Counted from the stretch's first letter, positions 22,871 to 34,517 are shown. The stretch: 64,000 bases of DNA from Capra hircus (GCF_001704415.2 NC_030836.1:27378001-27442000); one strand, 5' to 3'. Numbers and translations are program-made. Notes: a model not told the origin generated them from the letters alone.

Positions 22871-23223
22871 GTTCAGATTTTCCTTATGCTTTAAACAACT
22901 ACAAAAATAGCATATATGAAACAGTTGTTTTCAGACACTGACAAAAGGCAGCAGAAGAATCTAATTCTGGCAAAAAGAAAACCAAATGTGATCATTCTGG
23001 CTTTCTTCCTAGAGGCAATTTCAAAACAAGGGTGCCAGAAAAGAGAAGCAAACCAAGCTTGATGGCCTGTCTAACTGAGGAGAGAGACGCTGGAGGTCAG
23101 GGAGCCCAAAGCAGCTGAAACTGTGGCGCTGAATATGGGAGCAGAGGGGACTGTGCCAACAAGAATGTCACACGCCTGCGTAGAGCTCTGATTGAGACTT
23201 GCACTTGCTATCATGTCTGAGTA

Positions 23224-23710
23224 CAGTCAGTCCCCTGCATACGAATGAGTTCCATTCTGAGAGTATGTTCCTAAGACCAATTCATCCATAAATCCTCCAA
23301 AGGTAGCCTGAATACCCAACTGACACAATCAGCCACATAGTACTGTACTATACTAAGTTTACAATACTTTTCACACAAATGATACATCAAAAAAAAAAAA
23401 ACCAAAAAGAAAACATTTTTAATCTTACAGTACAATTCCTTGACAAGTTTAATAGTATATACCAGCTACATCACTCCTGCTTCTATGCTTGCTTTGGAAA
23501 TCCTGGGCTTGAAATAAAGATACTGCACTGTTTAACTCTACATAGCACTGTACAGAGTAAGTCCACAAAAGCACAACCACTCGTGGAGGATGCAAGCATG
23601 TGACAATGTAAGTCAGACACGTGAACTAACTTAGGTGATTGGACATGCGAGCACATATTCACATCTTTGAAAGTTCACAGCTTGAAGGTTCATAAGTAGG
23701 GGATTTAATG
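23224..23710. mobile_element. Tigger-like non-autonomous DNA transposon
   Basis: The left end cagtcagtcccc and right end ggggatttaatg are imperfect inverted terminal repeats, flanked by TA on both sides (23222-23223 and 23711-23712), as Tc1/mariner-type elements leave. It has no transposase frame and sits inside the HAL1-like relic. Confidence 0.65.
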
Positions 23711-24204
23711 TACAGTTAAATTCCATGCGGCCAGGTTTTAAAAAAAAGAACAAAAAAAGCATCTTGGACAAAACCAATTACCGAAGAGCAATAAGCAGAA
23801 CTCCCAGAGCTCACACAGCCAGGCATCATCCAAATTCTTACTAACAAGAGAGAAGAGAGATCAATAAATCCAGGGGACATACCCTGGGCTGTTCTAGATG
23901 TACCCTAGGAAAGCTCAAAAATAAATTTCAAAGGGTCAAATTGACTCTAAAGATAAGTAAAACCTGCCAGAAAAAAGCCCAGCACACTTTAAAGGAATAG
24001 AGTAAAATCCAACATTCAACAACATAAAATCTATAATGACCACATCCAATCAAAAAGTACTTGATATGGAAGAAGTAGAGAAATGTGGCCTGTGATCAGC
24101 AGGAAACAGCCAAGAAATAACAGAGGTGATGGAATCGGCAGATAGAAACTTTAAATTAGCTATTATAAATATACTCAATATGCTTAATAATTTAAATATA
24201 CCTT

Positions 24205-24234
24205 TTTTAGTGTGCTTTTTTAAGCACACTAAAA
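24205..24234. repeat. 13-bp perfect hairpin, 4-base loop
   Basis: The arms ttttagtgtgctt (24205-24217) and aagcacactaaaa (24222-24234) are exact complements around tttt. Confidence 0.8.
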
Positions 24235-25200
24235 GAAATGAAAGATATTTTAAGTGAAATATCTAATACTTAAAAATAGATAATATCTGAAAAGAAAAAA
24301 ATCACTTCATTGTATTAACATCAGATTCAACGCTGCAGAAGAAAATGTCAATGCCCTTGAAGACATGGCAATAGCATCTAAACTGAAACGCAGGGAAAAG
24401 ACTGATATGAAAATGAATAGAGCCTCAGTAACCTGTGGAACAATATCAAGCAGTTTAACATACATGAAAGTTGAGTCCTAGCAAGAGAAAGGGGGGAAAG
24501 AAGAATATTTAAATATATAACGGCCAATAAAAATAAAGAGGGAGAGCAAAAAAAAAAAAAACTAAATTAAAAATATTTTAAGCCGATATATATATATATA
24601 TATATAATGGCCAGAATTTTTCCAAGTTAGATGAAAACTATATACCCACATTTCGAAGGAGCCCAATGAATCTACAAGCAGAATAAACAAATAGAAAACT
24701 GCACAAAGCTGCATCATAGTCAAATTGATGAATATCAGACACAAAGAGAACGTTTTAAAAGCAACCAGAGGAAAAACAGCACGTTACATACAGGGGAACA
24801 AAATAAGAATGGCTAGACTACTCATCAGAAGTGCAAAAGACATAAGGAAGAGAAATAATGGAATGGCATCTTTAAAGTACAGAGAGAAATGTCAGTCTTG
24901 AATTCTATATGCAGTGGCAACATCTTCCAGAATTGAAGGTGAAATAAATAAGTTCTATAAACAAAAGCTTGGAGAATCTGCTGCCAGTTGATTGTACTAC
25001 AGAAACATGAAGGGAAGTTCTCCAGGCAAAAGGAAAAAAGATGGAAGACAGGGGAGCCCCTAACATTGTAAAAAGTAACCTTGGAGATGTAATGTAAGTA
25101 TAAACTTGGAGAGCACCTAAACCTGTAAAACTGTGTGGATAAATATGAAAGATACTCTTCTCAGCTCTTAATATGATTATTAATAAAGGAAGGAAAGACG

Positions 25201-26355
25201 ATAGAAGAGGAGGAGCATGGGCTGCAAGTGCAGGCAGAGTGGTGAGGTAGGCCTCATTGTGGAGATAATACTCGTGCAAAGACTTGGAAGGCACATGGCC
25301 GAAGTTGTCCTCAGTTATATTTGCTACTCAAATGTCCATTTGGGTAAACGTGCCTCCGTAAAGCATCCCCCCTCGGCAATGTATTTCTACCACGCACTTC
25401 AGTAACCATAACTAAACCCAAAGCAAAGAAAAATTTAGATGCACTGAGAGTTTAAAGGAAGAGATTTCATATGATTTAAGAAATCGTAAGTCGTTTCATG
25501 AAGGTACCTATGTATACCTAATTCTGTATGCCAAACACCCAGCCCTGGCACCTCTAAATTCCATACACTCTACAACTGACTTCAGGAAGGGATACGATAA
25601 AGCCATTGCTTCAAGGACTAATCAAGCTGGTATGTGATCACCTGTACTCCACATTCCTCATTTCAGGTCACTGTTGTCTGAATGAGGACAGGCTTTTCAG
25701 CCAGAGCAATAAATCTCAATATGGGAAAAATTCAAACTTCGGAGAGCGGGTAGGTTAGATATATAAGAGTAGGTTAGATATATAAGAGTTGAGTGCTAGA
25801 CTCCCCTTGGAGAAGTTATTAAATCATACTACAGAGGCCAAAACCCATCGTCCTCAAGGCCTGTTTATGTTTATGAGGGTATGAACACACTTATCAATGA
25901 TTGCTTACATTTCTCTGTGGCCAATATTCAACCAAGACTCAGAAGTAATGATGACTTTTTATAGATTTTTCACTTAGAATTTTGCTGCGTCCTTCAGGAT
26001 TATTAATAAATCCCAATCTTTGTCCTCAATCCCACTGCACAAAGTTTATGTTAGAGAAAAGTGGCGCTTGCTTCAGCAACACATATGCTTCAAATAGAGG
26101 AAAAAACAATTCATTATCACAAACTTCAAATAAGCCCCAGAAGGCAGACTGTCCCTGGGACTCAAGAGCAAATAAGACCTCAGGGGTTCATTAAAGTTGA
26201 CTTTTCTCTAAAATCCTCTGAGGGCTCTTGCCTGAATGATGCAACATCAGGGAAAGTTCCTCTGAGCTGAAGTTACTTCAGAAATTGTTGCCAAGGAAGC
26301 ATCGTTTCAAATGCATTTCGGAGCTATAAGAGCAGCCCCTTTTTGTGTGTTTGTG
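25201..26355. other. Intergenic, mostly unrecognised
   Basis: A 19-base unit (aggttagatatataagagt) is repeated in tandem at about 25750-25790. At 26064-26089 there is a weak match to the 5' end of U6 RNA. No gene is visible. Confidence 0.4.
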
Positions 26356-26413
26356 CTTTTGCTTTTACTGCTTTATTTTTACTTTATTTGAGGTAGAATT
26401 TGAGGTTAAATCT

Positions 26414-26598
26414 CAGCTCTTTTCAACCCCATGGATTGTAGCCCACCAGGCTCCACTGTCCATGGAATTCTCCAGGCAAGAATACTGGAGTGGGTTGCCA
26501 TTCTCTTCTCCAGGGGATCTTCCCTACCCAGGGATTGAACCCATGTCTCCTGAAATATGGGAGGATTCTTTACCATCTGAACCACCAAGGAAGCCCCT
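26414..26598 (-). mobile_element. Bov-tA SINE, antisense
   Basis: The body and head are antisense, ending accaccaaggaagcccc. It is nested in the antisense L1; gaggt(a)aa occurs on both sides of the SINE. Confidence 0.88.
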
Positions 26599-26672
26599 TA
26601 TTTTTACTGTTTTTGAGGTAAAATTCACAAAACATAAAATGTACCATTTTAAGGTGTATATATGGTGGTTTC

Positions 26673-26943
26673 GGAGAAGGCAATGGCACCCCACTCCAGT
26701 ACTCTTGCCTGGAATATCCCATGGACGGAGGAGCCTCGTGGGCTGTAGTCCATGGGGTCGCTAAGAGTCTGACATGACTGAGCGACTTCAGTTTCACTTT
26801 TCACTTTCACGCACTGGAGAAGGAAATAGCAACCCACTCCAGTGTTCTTGCCTGGAGAATCCTAGGGATGGGGGAGCTGGTGGGATGCCGTCTCTGGAGT
26901 CGCACAGAGTCGGACTCAACTGAAGCGACTTAGCAGCAGCATA
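26673..26943 (+). mobile_element. Bov-A2 SINE
   Basis: Two monomers end in gcagcagc and are flanked by the near-identical tatatggtggttt (about 26658) and atatggtcgttt (about 26941). It is nested in the antisense L1. Confidence 0.9.
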
Positions 26944-27330
26944 TGGTCGTTTGGGATACATTCACATTAATGTGCAACCATCAGCACTAATTTCAGAATA
27001 TCCTGTTGGCTCAAAAAGAAACCCCATCACTTCCTATTCCCTCTGCCTCCTGGTCTCTGGCAACCAGTAACCTGCTTTCCATCTCTGCTGATTTACCCCT
27101 TCCGGTCACTTCATATACACAGAATCATACAACATGCAGCCTTTCATGTTGGTTTCTTTCACTCAGCTTAATGTTGTCAAGGTCTGTCCATGTTGCAACA
27201 TATATAACCACAGCATTTTGGGGGGCTGAATAATATTCCATTGCATAGATATATCACATTTTAACTATTTATCCATACAACAGTTGGTGAACATTTGGGT
27301 TGCTTCCATTTGGAGGGTTATTGTAAATAA

Positions 27331-27560
27331 TGCTGTCTGCAGGTCGGCCAGAGGCGAGAGCTACGGTTCTTCTCAGGTCATTTCTGAGCATGTGCCCAGC
27401 CTTAGTGATGTGTGTGGTCTTCTAGATTCCCAGGAACATGTGGGCTCTTTTCAAAGCCCTTATTTTCAAACACAGATCACTCTCTAGCCATTCTGCCCAA
27501 TATTCTTGGTTAATGTTGTGTTCGCCCCTGCTGTTATCCCTTGCCCCAGGTGACAGTTAC
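27331..27560. other. Intergenic, nothing recognised
   Basis: No repeat family or coding frame was identified. Confidence 0.35.
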
Positions 27561-27561
27561 T

Positions 27562-27782
27562 AACACGTGCACGTGTGCGGAGTCGCTCGGTTGTGTCTGA
27601 TTCTTTGTGACCCCGTGGACTGTAGCCGCCAGGCTCCTCTGTCCATGGAATTTTTCAGGCAAGAGTACTGAGTGGGTTGCCATTTCTTCCTCCAGGAGAT
27701 CTTCCTGACCCAGGGATTGAACACAAGTCTCTTGCGTCTCCTGAATTGGTAGATGGATCTTTTACCACTCTGCCACCTGGAT
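27562..27782 (-). mobile_element. Bov-tA SINE, antisense
   Basis: An antisense copy (tgaccccgtggactgtagcc) with the head at its right end (ctctgccacctgg). Confidence 0.87.
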
Positions 27783-28345
27783 ATATTTGCCTTTAAACAT
27801 TCTCCACACAGGGCCTCTTCTCCCTGTAGTCCCATCAGCCAGTGGGGAGAAGGAGGTGACCAGGTCAGGCAAAATATAGGCAAGCCCTTTTATTATCTTT
27901 CAGAGAGGCACCAAGCAGGTCAAAACAAATAACCTCAGTTCCTGGAGAATAAGGTCTGTCATACTCCTTCTAGTACTGGTACTTACATTCCAAGAGTACA
28001 GCCTACTGTCTCCAAGGCCCACACTGGGTTGAGAGCAGGAGATGCAGTCAGGATAAGTCACAATGTCACAGAGCTCTCTTACCGAGAGTCAGCTTTTTTT
28101 TTTTTTTTTTTTTTTTTGAGCCTGTGTTCCCCTGGTTGCTACAAGCTTTTGGTTAGTACCCAGAGTTCCAAGAAGGTCTATTTCAAACATTTTTGTCACT
28201 TTTGTTTGTTGCTTTTTGTCAATGAAAGGACTTTGGAAGTTCCCTATTCTGCCATTTTGGCTGTTACAGTGCTCTAAACTCAACCCCTCTCAAAGCTGAT
28301 GCATCCTACTTGAATTACAAATCATATGGCCCTGCTAAGTATTCA
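27783..28345. other. Intergenic with a T24 tract
   Basis: A T-run at 28094-28117 is probably the complement of a retroelement A-tail. The bases to its right (about 28118-28275) may be an antisense L1-type 3' end, but I am not sure. No gene is visible. Confidence 0.4.
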
Positions 28346-28349
28346 GAAA

Positions 28350-28520
28350 ATAAACTTTGGAATTAGTCTGATCTCAGTACATACCCTGGCTCTGCCACTT
28401 CCCAGCTGGATGACAGCGGGAAATTTGTTTAACCTCTCACTGAACTTCAAATCCCCTATCTTGAAATATGGATAATAAACACAACTCAGAACTGTAGTTA
28501 TGCATAAGTAGAGCCATTCT
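28350..28520 (+). repeat. MIR SINE
   Basis: MIR core order is visible: ctggctctgccacttcccag, then ttgtttaacctctcactgaa, then atatggataata. A (tg)n run follows at 28629-28649. Confidence 0.75.
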
Positions 28521-29035
28521 GGTACTACAATTGAAGGTATAAAGTTTTCCCATGCAATGTGGATTTCCCTGTCTTTACCACTGTAATCTGAAGCCTGAAG
28601 GAGCATGGTTGGGGCAGGTATTGTTAGTGGAGTGTGTGTGTGTGTGTTCAGTGGGAAGGGAATCGTATAAAACCATGTATCTTAAAAGGCAACCCAATAA
28701 AGCAAGCTGTAAACAGTATATGTAATATGATCTCATTTCAGAAAAAAGAAAGGCATATGTATCCATACAAAAATATCAGGAAGGACAGACATTAAGTAAT
28801 TAAGAATGCAGAGGAAATATGGTGTTTTTAATTTCTCATTTTTTCTCATCCACTTATATTTTCTCATTTGCTTCATGCACATATCTTGCTTTTGAAACCT
28901 TAAAAAATGCTTATGATATACAGCAATAATATCCCGTTTGTCCCCAGAAATTCAATGAACCTATTTAACTTGAAAAAACAAAGTCCTATATAAAAGTAAG
29001 TTATAGCAAAACAGCATGTTACAGAGAGGTCAGGA

Positions 29036-29480
29036 TGGGCTGGTGTCAGAAGTCCTGGGTTCTAGATCATGCCTAGGTCTGCCCTTTACTAGCTGTGTGA
29101 CCTTGAGTAACTTGGGTAACCTTTTTTTTTATTTTATTTGTGCATTTATTTGTTTTTGGCTGGACTGGGTCTTTGTTGCTGCTCACAGGCTCTTGCTAGT
29201 TGCAGCAAATGGGGGATAAACTTTCCAGTTGCAGTGCGTGGGCCTCTCATTGCAGGGGCTTCTCGTTGCAGAGCACAGGCTCCAGAGTGTAGTCTCAGCA
29301 GTTGTGGAGCATGGGCTAGTTATCCCAGGGCATATAGGATCTTCCCAGACCAGGGATCGAATCCGGGTCCCCTGCATTGGCAGGTGAATTCTTAACCACT
29401 GGACTACCAGGGAAGTCCTTGAGTAACTTCTTGAGGTTCTGTTTCCTAGAAGATGAAAACAACAATACACCATTCCTCTT
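29036..29480 (+). repeat. MIR SINE, split by a CHR SINE
   Basis: The left part (29036-29113) has ccctttactagctgtgtgac. The right part resumes at 29419 (gaggttctgtttcctagaag). The gap is exactly the CHR insertion. Confidence 0.75.
29114..29418 (-). mobile_element. CHR SINE, antisense
   Basis: Flanked by an exact duplication ttgagtaactt at 29103-29113 and 29419-29429. It runs from a T-rich start to the antisense head ending accagggaagtcc. Confidence 0.92.
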
Positions 29481-29573
29481 TTTCACTATGCAATGCTGAT
29501 AATAAGACATCAAGAGTAAAGCAAATGCCTGAGGGATACAAGTGTGAAGACTTAAAAGGCTACAAACTAGAGC

Positions 29574-29798
29574 GTGCTTGCGTGCTAAGCCACTTCAGTC
29601 ATGTCCGACTCTTTGTGACCCTATGGACTGTAGCCCACAAGTCTCCTTTGTTCATAGGATTCTCCAGGCAAGAATACTGGAGTGGGTTGCCGTGCCCTCC
29701 TCCAGGGAATCTTCCTGACCCAGGAATAGAACCCTCATCTCTTACACCTCCAGCGTTGGCAGGCAGGTTCTTTCCCACTAGCTCCACATGGGAAGCCC
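29574..29798 (-). mobile_element. Bov-tA SINE, antisense
   Basis: Flanked by an exact duplication acaaactagagc at 29562-29573 and 29799-29810. Confidence 0.92.
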
Positions 29799-29811
29799 AC
29801 AAACTAGAGCA

Positions 29812-29990
29812 GTGGTTCTCAAATATTAACATATATCAGAATCACCTACAAAAACTATTTAGACTCGGACTGCCAGGCTCCCTCTCCAGAGTTTCCAATA
29901 GGTCTGGAGTGGGGCCCAACAATTTATAAATTCCCAGTCAATGCTGATGATGCTGGTCTGAGGACCACCCGTTGAGAACCACTGAACTAT
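29812..29990 (+). mobile_element. MER5A-like hAT-type DNA element
   Basis: The ends are inverted: cagtggttctcaaatatta (29812) and gttgagaaccactg (29972), with ggtctggagtggggcccaac between them. It is non-coding. Confidence 0.85.
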
Positions 29991-30485
29991 AGGCTAAAGA
30001 AAGGGACAGAATTTTCAAGGTCAAGTTCAAGCCACCTCTCTTAGTTCTGTGACTTTGAACAACTCTCTTCATCTATCTGCACATGAGTTTCCTCACCAAT
30101 TAAAAAAAAAAGCATATTATAATTCCTGCTAATAAATACCATCTGCCCCCAAGATTTTTATGAGGATTAAAAATTTAAACTTGTGAAAAGAATGCATAAA
30201 CTCTACTGAATTATGCAAATAGCATTAATTATATAAGTTAGGCAACTAAAGTAGCAAGAATTTAAATTATTTTTATTTTAGGAAATACATCTCAGACACA
30301 GAGATGTCTGTCAGTTTAGATTCCCAACAGTAAAGATCCATGCTTCTAGAAAGCTTCTGTGAAAATCTGAGTCCTTTGCCACTGCTGATGGAGATGAGTG
30401 CCTTGCTTAAGAGCCATGATAGAAACATGTAAATAATAATAATAATAACACAAGAGTTTAAATGTATTGAAACACTATTTTTCAA
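29991..30485. other. Intergenic, partly matching 7440-7560
   Basis: It includes a weak MIR-like stretch (30035-30180) and the segment near 30300-30450 that matches 7440-7560. No gene is visible. Confidence 0.4.
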
Positions 30486-31465
30486 GTGTGTCTGGGTGTG
30501 TGTGTGTCTGTGTGTCCACACATGCTCAGTCGTGTCTGGCTCTTTGCGGTTGCTTGGACAAAAGAACCTGACTGGCTCCAGTCCATAGGATTCTCCAGGC
30601 AAGAAAATTGGAATGGGTTGTCATTCCCTACTCCAGGAGATGTTCCTGACCCAGACATTGAACCGGTGTCTCTTACCTCTCCTGCATTGACGGGCAGATT
30701 CTTTACCACTAGTACTACTTGATGAAAGTGAAAGAAGAGAGTGAAAAAGTTGGCTTAAAGCTTAACATTCAGAAAACGAAGATCATGGCATCTGGTCCCA
30801 TCACTTCATGGCAAATAGATGGGGAAACAGTGAAAACAGTGGCAGACTTTATTTTTTGGGACTCCAAAATCACTGCAGATGGTGATTGCAGCCATGAAAT
30901 TAAAAGACGCTTACTCCTTGGAAGGAAAATTATGACCAACCTAGATAGTATATTAAAAAGCAGAGACGTTACTTTGCCAACAAAGTCCGTCTAGTCAAGG
31001 TTATGGTTTTTCCAGCGGTCATGTACGGATGTGAGAATTAGACTGTGAAGAAAGCTGAGCACCAAAGAATTGATGCTTTTGAAGTGTGGTGTTGGAGAAG
31101 ACTCTTGAGAGTCCCTTGGACTGCAAGGAGATCCAACCAGTCCATCCTAAAGGAGATCAGCCCTGGGTGTTCATCGGAAGGTCTGATGCTGAAGCTGAAA
31201 CTCCAATACTTTGGCCATCTCATGCAAAGAGTTGACTCACTGGAAAAGGCCCTGATGCCGGGAGGGATTGGGGGCAGGAGGAGAAGGGGACGACAGAGGA
31301 TGAGATGGCTGGATGGCATCACTGACTCGATGGACGTGAGTCTGAGTGAACTCCAGGAGTTGGTGATGGACAGGGAGGCCTGGCATGCTGCGATTCATGG
31401 GGTTGCAAAGAGTCGGACACGACTGAGCGACTGAACTGAATTTAACACTACTTGAGAAGCCTGAA
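30486..31465 (-). mobile_element. Bov-tA SINE, antisense, split by a BovB
   Basis: The SINE runs from a (tg)n-rich start at 30486 to 30722 and resumes at 31447 (actacttgagaagcct), where the last bases of the head are found. A BovB fills the gap. Confidence 0.85.
30723..31446 (+). mobile_element. BovB 3' part
   Basis: A 5'-truncated BovB, flanked by an exact duplication actacttga at 30714-30722 and 31447-31455. The frames at 30719-30994 and 31045-31434 carry the ORF2 C-terminus (the last reverse-transcriptase part, then the HRIDAFEVWCWRRLLRVPW region), separated by a stop. It is the clearest case here of BovB inserting into a BovB-derived SINE. Confidence 0.92.
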
Positions 31466-32728
31466 TAATTCCCAATTTGTAACTAAAAATGTTTGGGCTT
31501 CAAATGGCCAAATAATTTTCCCAGGGTCACACAGCAAAGATTAAAATCAGGATTTTCTAACTAATATGCTTACAATGCTATTTATTGATTCATCTAATTT
31601 AGACATAATTCAGGGCCTAGAATAGTAGTTATAGTTTTTTCATCATTATTTGCTTGGGCAATTACTGCCAATTCAATTTGACTGGGATTTAGTTCTCTCA
31701 TATTCCCCACCCTCAGTACCCTTCTCCTCTCCTCTCAGTATGGGTACATCACAATTTTCCTTTCTCAGCACTTAACTATGTACTATGTTTCCCTACTTGC
31801 TCCATTTTATTTTTTCCCAGAGTAGATATTACCCCCATGGTTTTCTATGTGTGCCTCTCCTTAATATTTCCACATACTCCAATTCCAGGGGGAGAATGTG
31901 GCATGAGAAGAGGAAGTCAAGGACAGACTTCTTGGGACCCCAATACCAAGGGCACAGAGCAGAGAGGGTTTTGGTTCCCACGTAAATCATTTCTCTTTTG
32001 ATCTGTGAGTGTCATATTCCATTTCTGGTTCCACCTACTTCTAACCTCATCTAACCTGAATTTTCCTGAGCTCCTCTGAGCACATCTTTTTTTCTTAGTT
32101 CCCTTATTTTATTCAGAATAAACTACATTCCAAGCCTAATTTGCTCAATTTTTTAAGCTACAAAACTTTTCTGAATCCCCGATTTTTCAAGCTACTCAGT
32201 TGCTATAATGTAATCTTTCTTTAGTAGAACAGTGCCTTCGGTCTAGAGTCAGAGATGCTGGCTTTTGAGCAATCAGGACTTAAGCCCAACCACCAATTTG
32301 TTGGATTCGACTTCATATGCAAAGTAAACCCAGTTATTGGCATAAATACACAAAGTACTATAGCCTACTTCATCTTTTATTTTCAGTACTTATACCCACA
32401 GGCATATATACAATATTTTCACAAATGCTCAGCTGTGACAACATGCATGTTTTTGTGGGTGTCTATAATCCCTTGTTCTTTATCCTTTTCCTTCTTCTTT
32501 GGCTACTTCAGGCCACACTATAATCAGGCCACATGCAGGCACCTAACACATTTTCTTTGTGGTCTTCTCTGACATCTGTGCACATTAAAATTCAATTAGT
32601 CAAGCTCATTAACCCTGATAATACATGGCCTGGTGGTGTGCAGACTGTCCTCCTTTTTGGGATGGTTTCTCAGGAAACACCACATGATGTTCTCACCCCA
32701 GCTGCTGCCCTCCAACTTAGCTGGAAAC
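31466..32728. other. Intergenic, mostly unrecognised
   Basis: 31505-31640 resembles a decayed MIR (cccagggtcacacagcaaag). 32255-32572 holds an open frame without a recognised family. No gene is supported. Confidence 0.4.
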
Positions 32729-32734
32729 TAACCC

Positions 32735-32947
32735 AGATTGCTCAGATGATAAAGAATCTGCCTGTAATGCTGGAGACCCAGGTTTGAGCCCTGGTTTGGA
32801 AAGATCCCCTGGAGAAGGGAATGGCCACCCACTCCAGTATTCTCATCTGGGAAATCCCACGGACCGAGGAGGCTGACAGGCTGTATTCTATGGGGTTGCA
32901 AAGAGCTGGACATGACTGAGGGGCTAACATTTTCACTTTCACTTTCA
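32735..32947 (+). mobile_element. Bov-tA SINE
   Basis: The head (gatgataaagaatctgcctg) and Bov-A body end in a (ttcac)n-type tail. Confidence 0.87.
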
Positions 32948-33540
32948 ACCTCCCCAAAGTAGGAAGACACCTGCTGAGTTAAATCATAGAGCTTCAAGTC
33001 CAGGGGAAAACTAAGGTCAATTTCCAGATGCCTAATGACAATTCACACTTCTATAGCAACTGAGCATTTGAAAAAAATATTTCCATATGCATTATCCCGT
33101 TTTATACTTAGAACACACCATGGTAGTTGATATTTTTATTTCTCATTTTATAGATAAGGACATGACTTGTCATTCAGTAAGTAATATAAAAACACCACAC
33201 TGTACTCTGTGGATTTGGGATAATGTCAGCTTTACATTATCATGTTCTGGTGAATATTTTGGAATTGGCTATAGGAAAGGGGAGATTACATTTCTGAAGC
33301 AAAATGCATGTCCAAGAAATAAAACAGAAACTTTTATCTCTAAATATATGAGGAAGTTGTAAGCAGGAAAAACTCCAGGCCTTGCCCATTTCCTCTAACC
33401 ATACTGGCCTCTGAAATACTGCCCACCGGGTCTGACTCCTAACAAACATTAGCAGTAGTGAGATGAAGGAAACACAGTGAAACAGTTGTGGGGAAGATGC
33501 TCATTCCTGGCCTTGGCACAGGCCTGCCTCCTAGAAGGGA

Positions 33541-33755
33541 ATGGCTGCAGAAAATGGCTCTACAAAAACAGATTTCATTCTCAGGAAATCAACAAGGCAA
33601 CCAGGGGCCGAGCTTCCTCTCTTCCAGGGAGCACCACAGTGGGGTGCCCAGTCTTGACTGCTCCAGCTTTTCTTAATCCTCAGCTTCACACTCCCATTTA
33701 CTACTCTCCTCTGAAATTCATCATCTGTGGATCTCAGCAGCTACTGTGTTATTCA
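33541..33755 (+). pseudogene. Olfactory receptor pseudogene, 5' fragment (family 8-type)
   Basis: The start MAAENGSTKTDFIL aligns with MAAENHSTVTEFIL of the intact receptor at 10270. The reading then continues as QPGAELPLF and breaks: about 15 codons of TM1 are missing and the frame shifts. PQLHTPIYYS (near 33685) then matches the LHTPMYY region, and the similarity ends at about 33750 with the match to the 'DLCYSS' bases. An antisense BovB begins at once, and I found no receptor sequence beyond it. The original gene was a 7-TM odorant receptor. Only its N-terminus to TM2 remains, so no receptor can be made. Confidence 0.85.
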
Positions 33756-33756
33756 G

Positions 33757-34517
33757 CTCAGTTCAGTCGCTCAGTCGTGTCTGACTCTTTGCGACCCCAT
33801 GGACTTCAGTATGCCAGGCCTCCCTGTCCTTCACCATCTCCCAGAGCTTGCTCAAACTCATGTCCATTGAGTCAGTGATGCCATCCAACCATCTCATCCT
33901 CTATTGTCCCTTCTCCTCCTGCCTTCAATCTTTCTCAGCATCAGGGTTTTTTCCAGTGAGTCAGTTCTTTGTCTCAGGTGGGCAAAGTATTGGAGTTTTA
34001 GCTTCAGCATCAGTCTTTCTAATGAATATTCAGGATTGATTTCCTTTAGGATTGACTGCTTTGATCTCCTTGCAGTCCAAGGGACTCTCAAGAGCCTTCT
34101 CCAACACCACAGTTCAAAAGCATCAATTCTTCAGTGCTCATATCCATACATGACTCACATCCATACATGACTACTGGAAAATCCATAGCTTTGACTAGAC
34201 AGACCTTGTCAGCAAAGTAATGTCTCTGCTCTTTAATATGCTGTCTAGTTTAGTCAAAGCTTTACTTTCAAGGAGCAAGCATCTTTTAATTTCATGGCAG
34301 CAGTCACCATCTGCAGTGATTTAGAAGCCCAAGAAAATTAAGTCTGTCACTGTTTCCATTGTTTCCCCATCTATTTGCCATGAAGTGATGGGACTGGATG
34401 CCATGATCTTAGTTTTTTGAATGTTGAGTTTTAAGCCGGTTTTTCACTGTCCTCTTTCACTTTCATCAAGAGGCCTTTTAGTTCCTCTTCTCTTTCTGCC
34501 ATAAGGGTGGTGTCATT
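33757..34517 (-). mobile_element. BovB 3' part, antisense
   Basis: It has an antisense BovB 3' tail (cagctcagttcagtcgctca) and the ORF2 C-terminal region, and stops within the reverse-transcriptase 'ADD' neighbourhood near 34515. It truncates the receptor pseudogene. The target duplication is weak (tgtgtta and tgtgcta). Confidence 0.88.

Larger units (their letters stand above)
22871..25200 (+). mobile_element. HAL1-like (half-L1, ORF1-bearing) relic
   Basis: Phrases such as gaagacatggcaatagcatc (24360), agcctcagtaacctgtggaa (24422) and aaagcaaccagaggaaaaac (24758) follow the ORF1 region of HAL1/old L1 elements. It is fully decayed. A Tigger-like element (23224-23710) is inserted, and it holds the hairpin at 24205-24234 and a (ta)n run at 24586-24606. 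Confidence 0.55.
26356..27330 (-). mobile_element. Old L1 3' region, antisense, split by two SINEs
   Basis: Pieces at 26356-26413, 26599-26672 and 26944-27330 join into one antisense L1 (gaggtaaaattcacaaaaca, then ccatcagcactaatttcaga, then aatattccattgcatagata). Confidence 0.75.

Noticed and set aside
26345..26764. 139-codon open frame across Bov-tA and Bov-A2
   Set aside because: It is translation of nested SINE sequence, and the same peptides recur at every Bov-A copy in the window.
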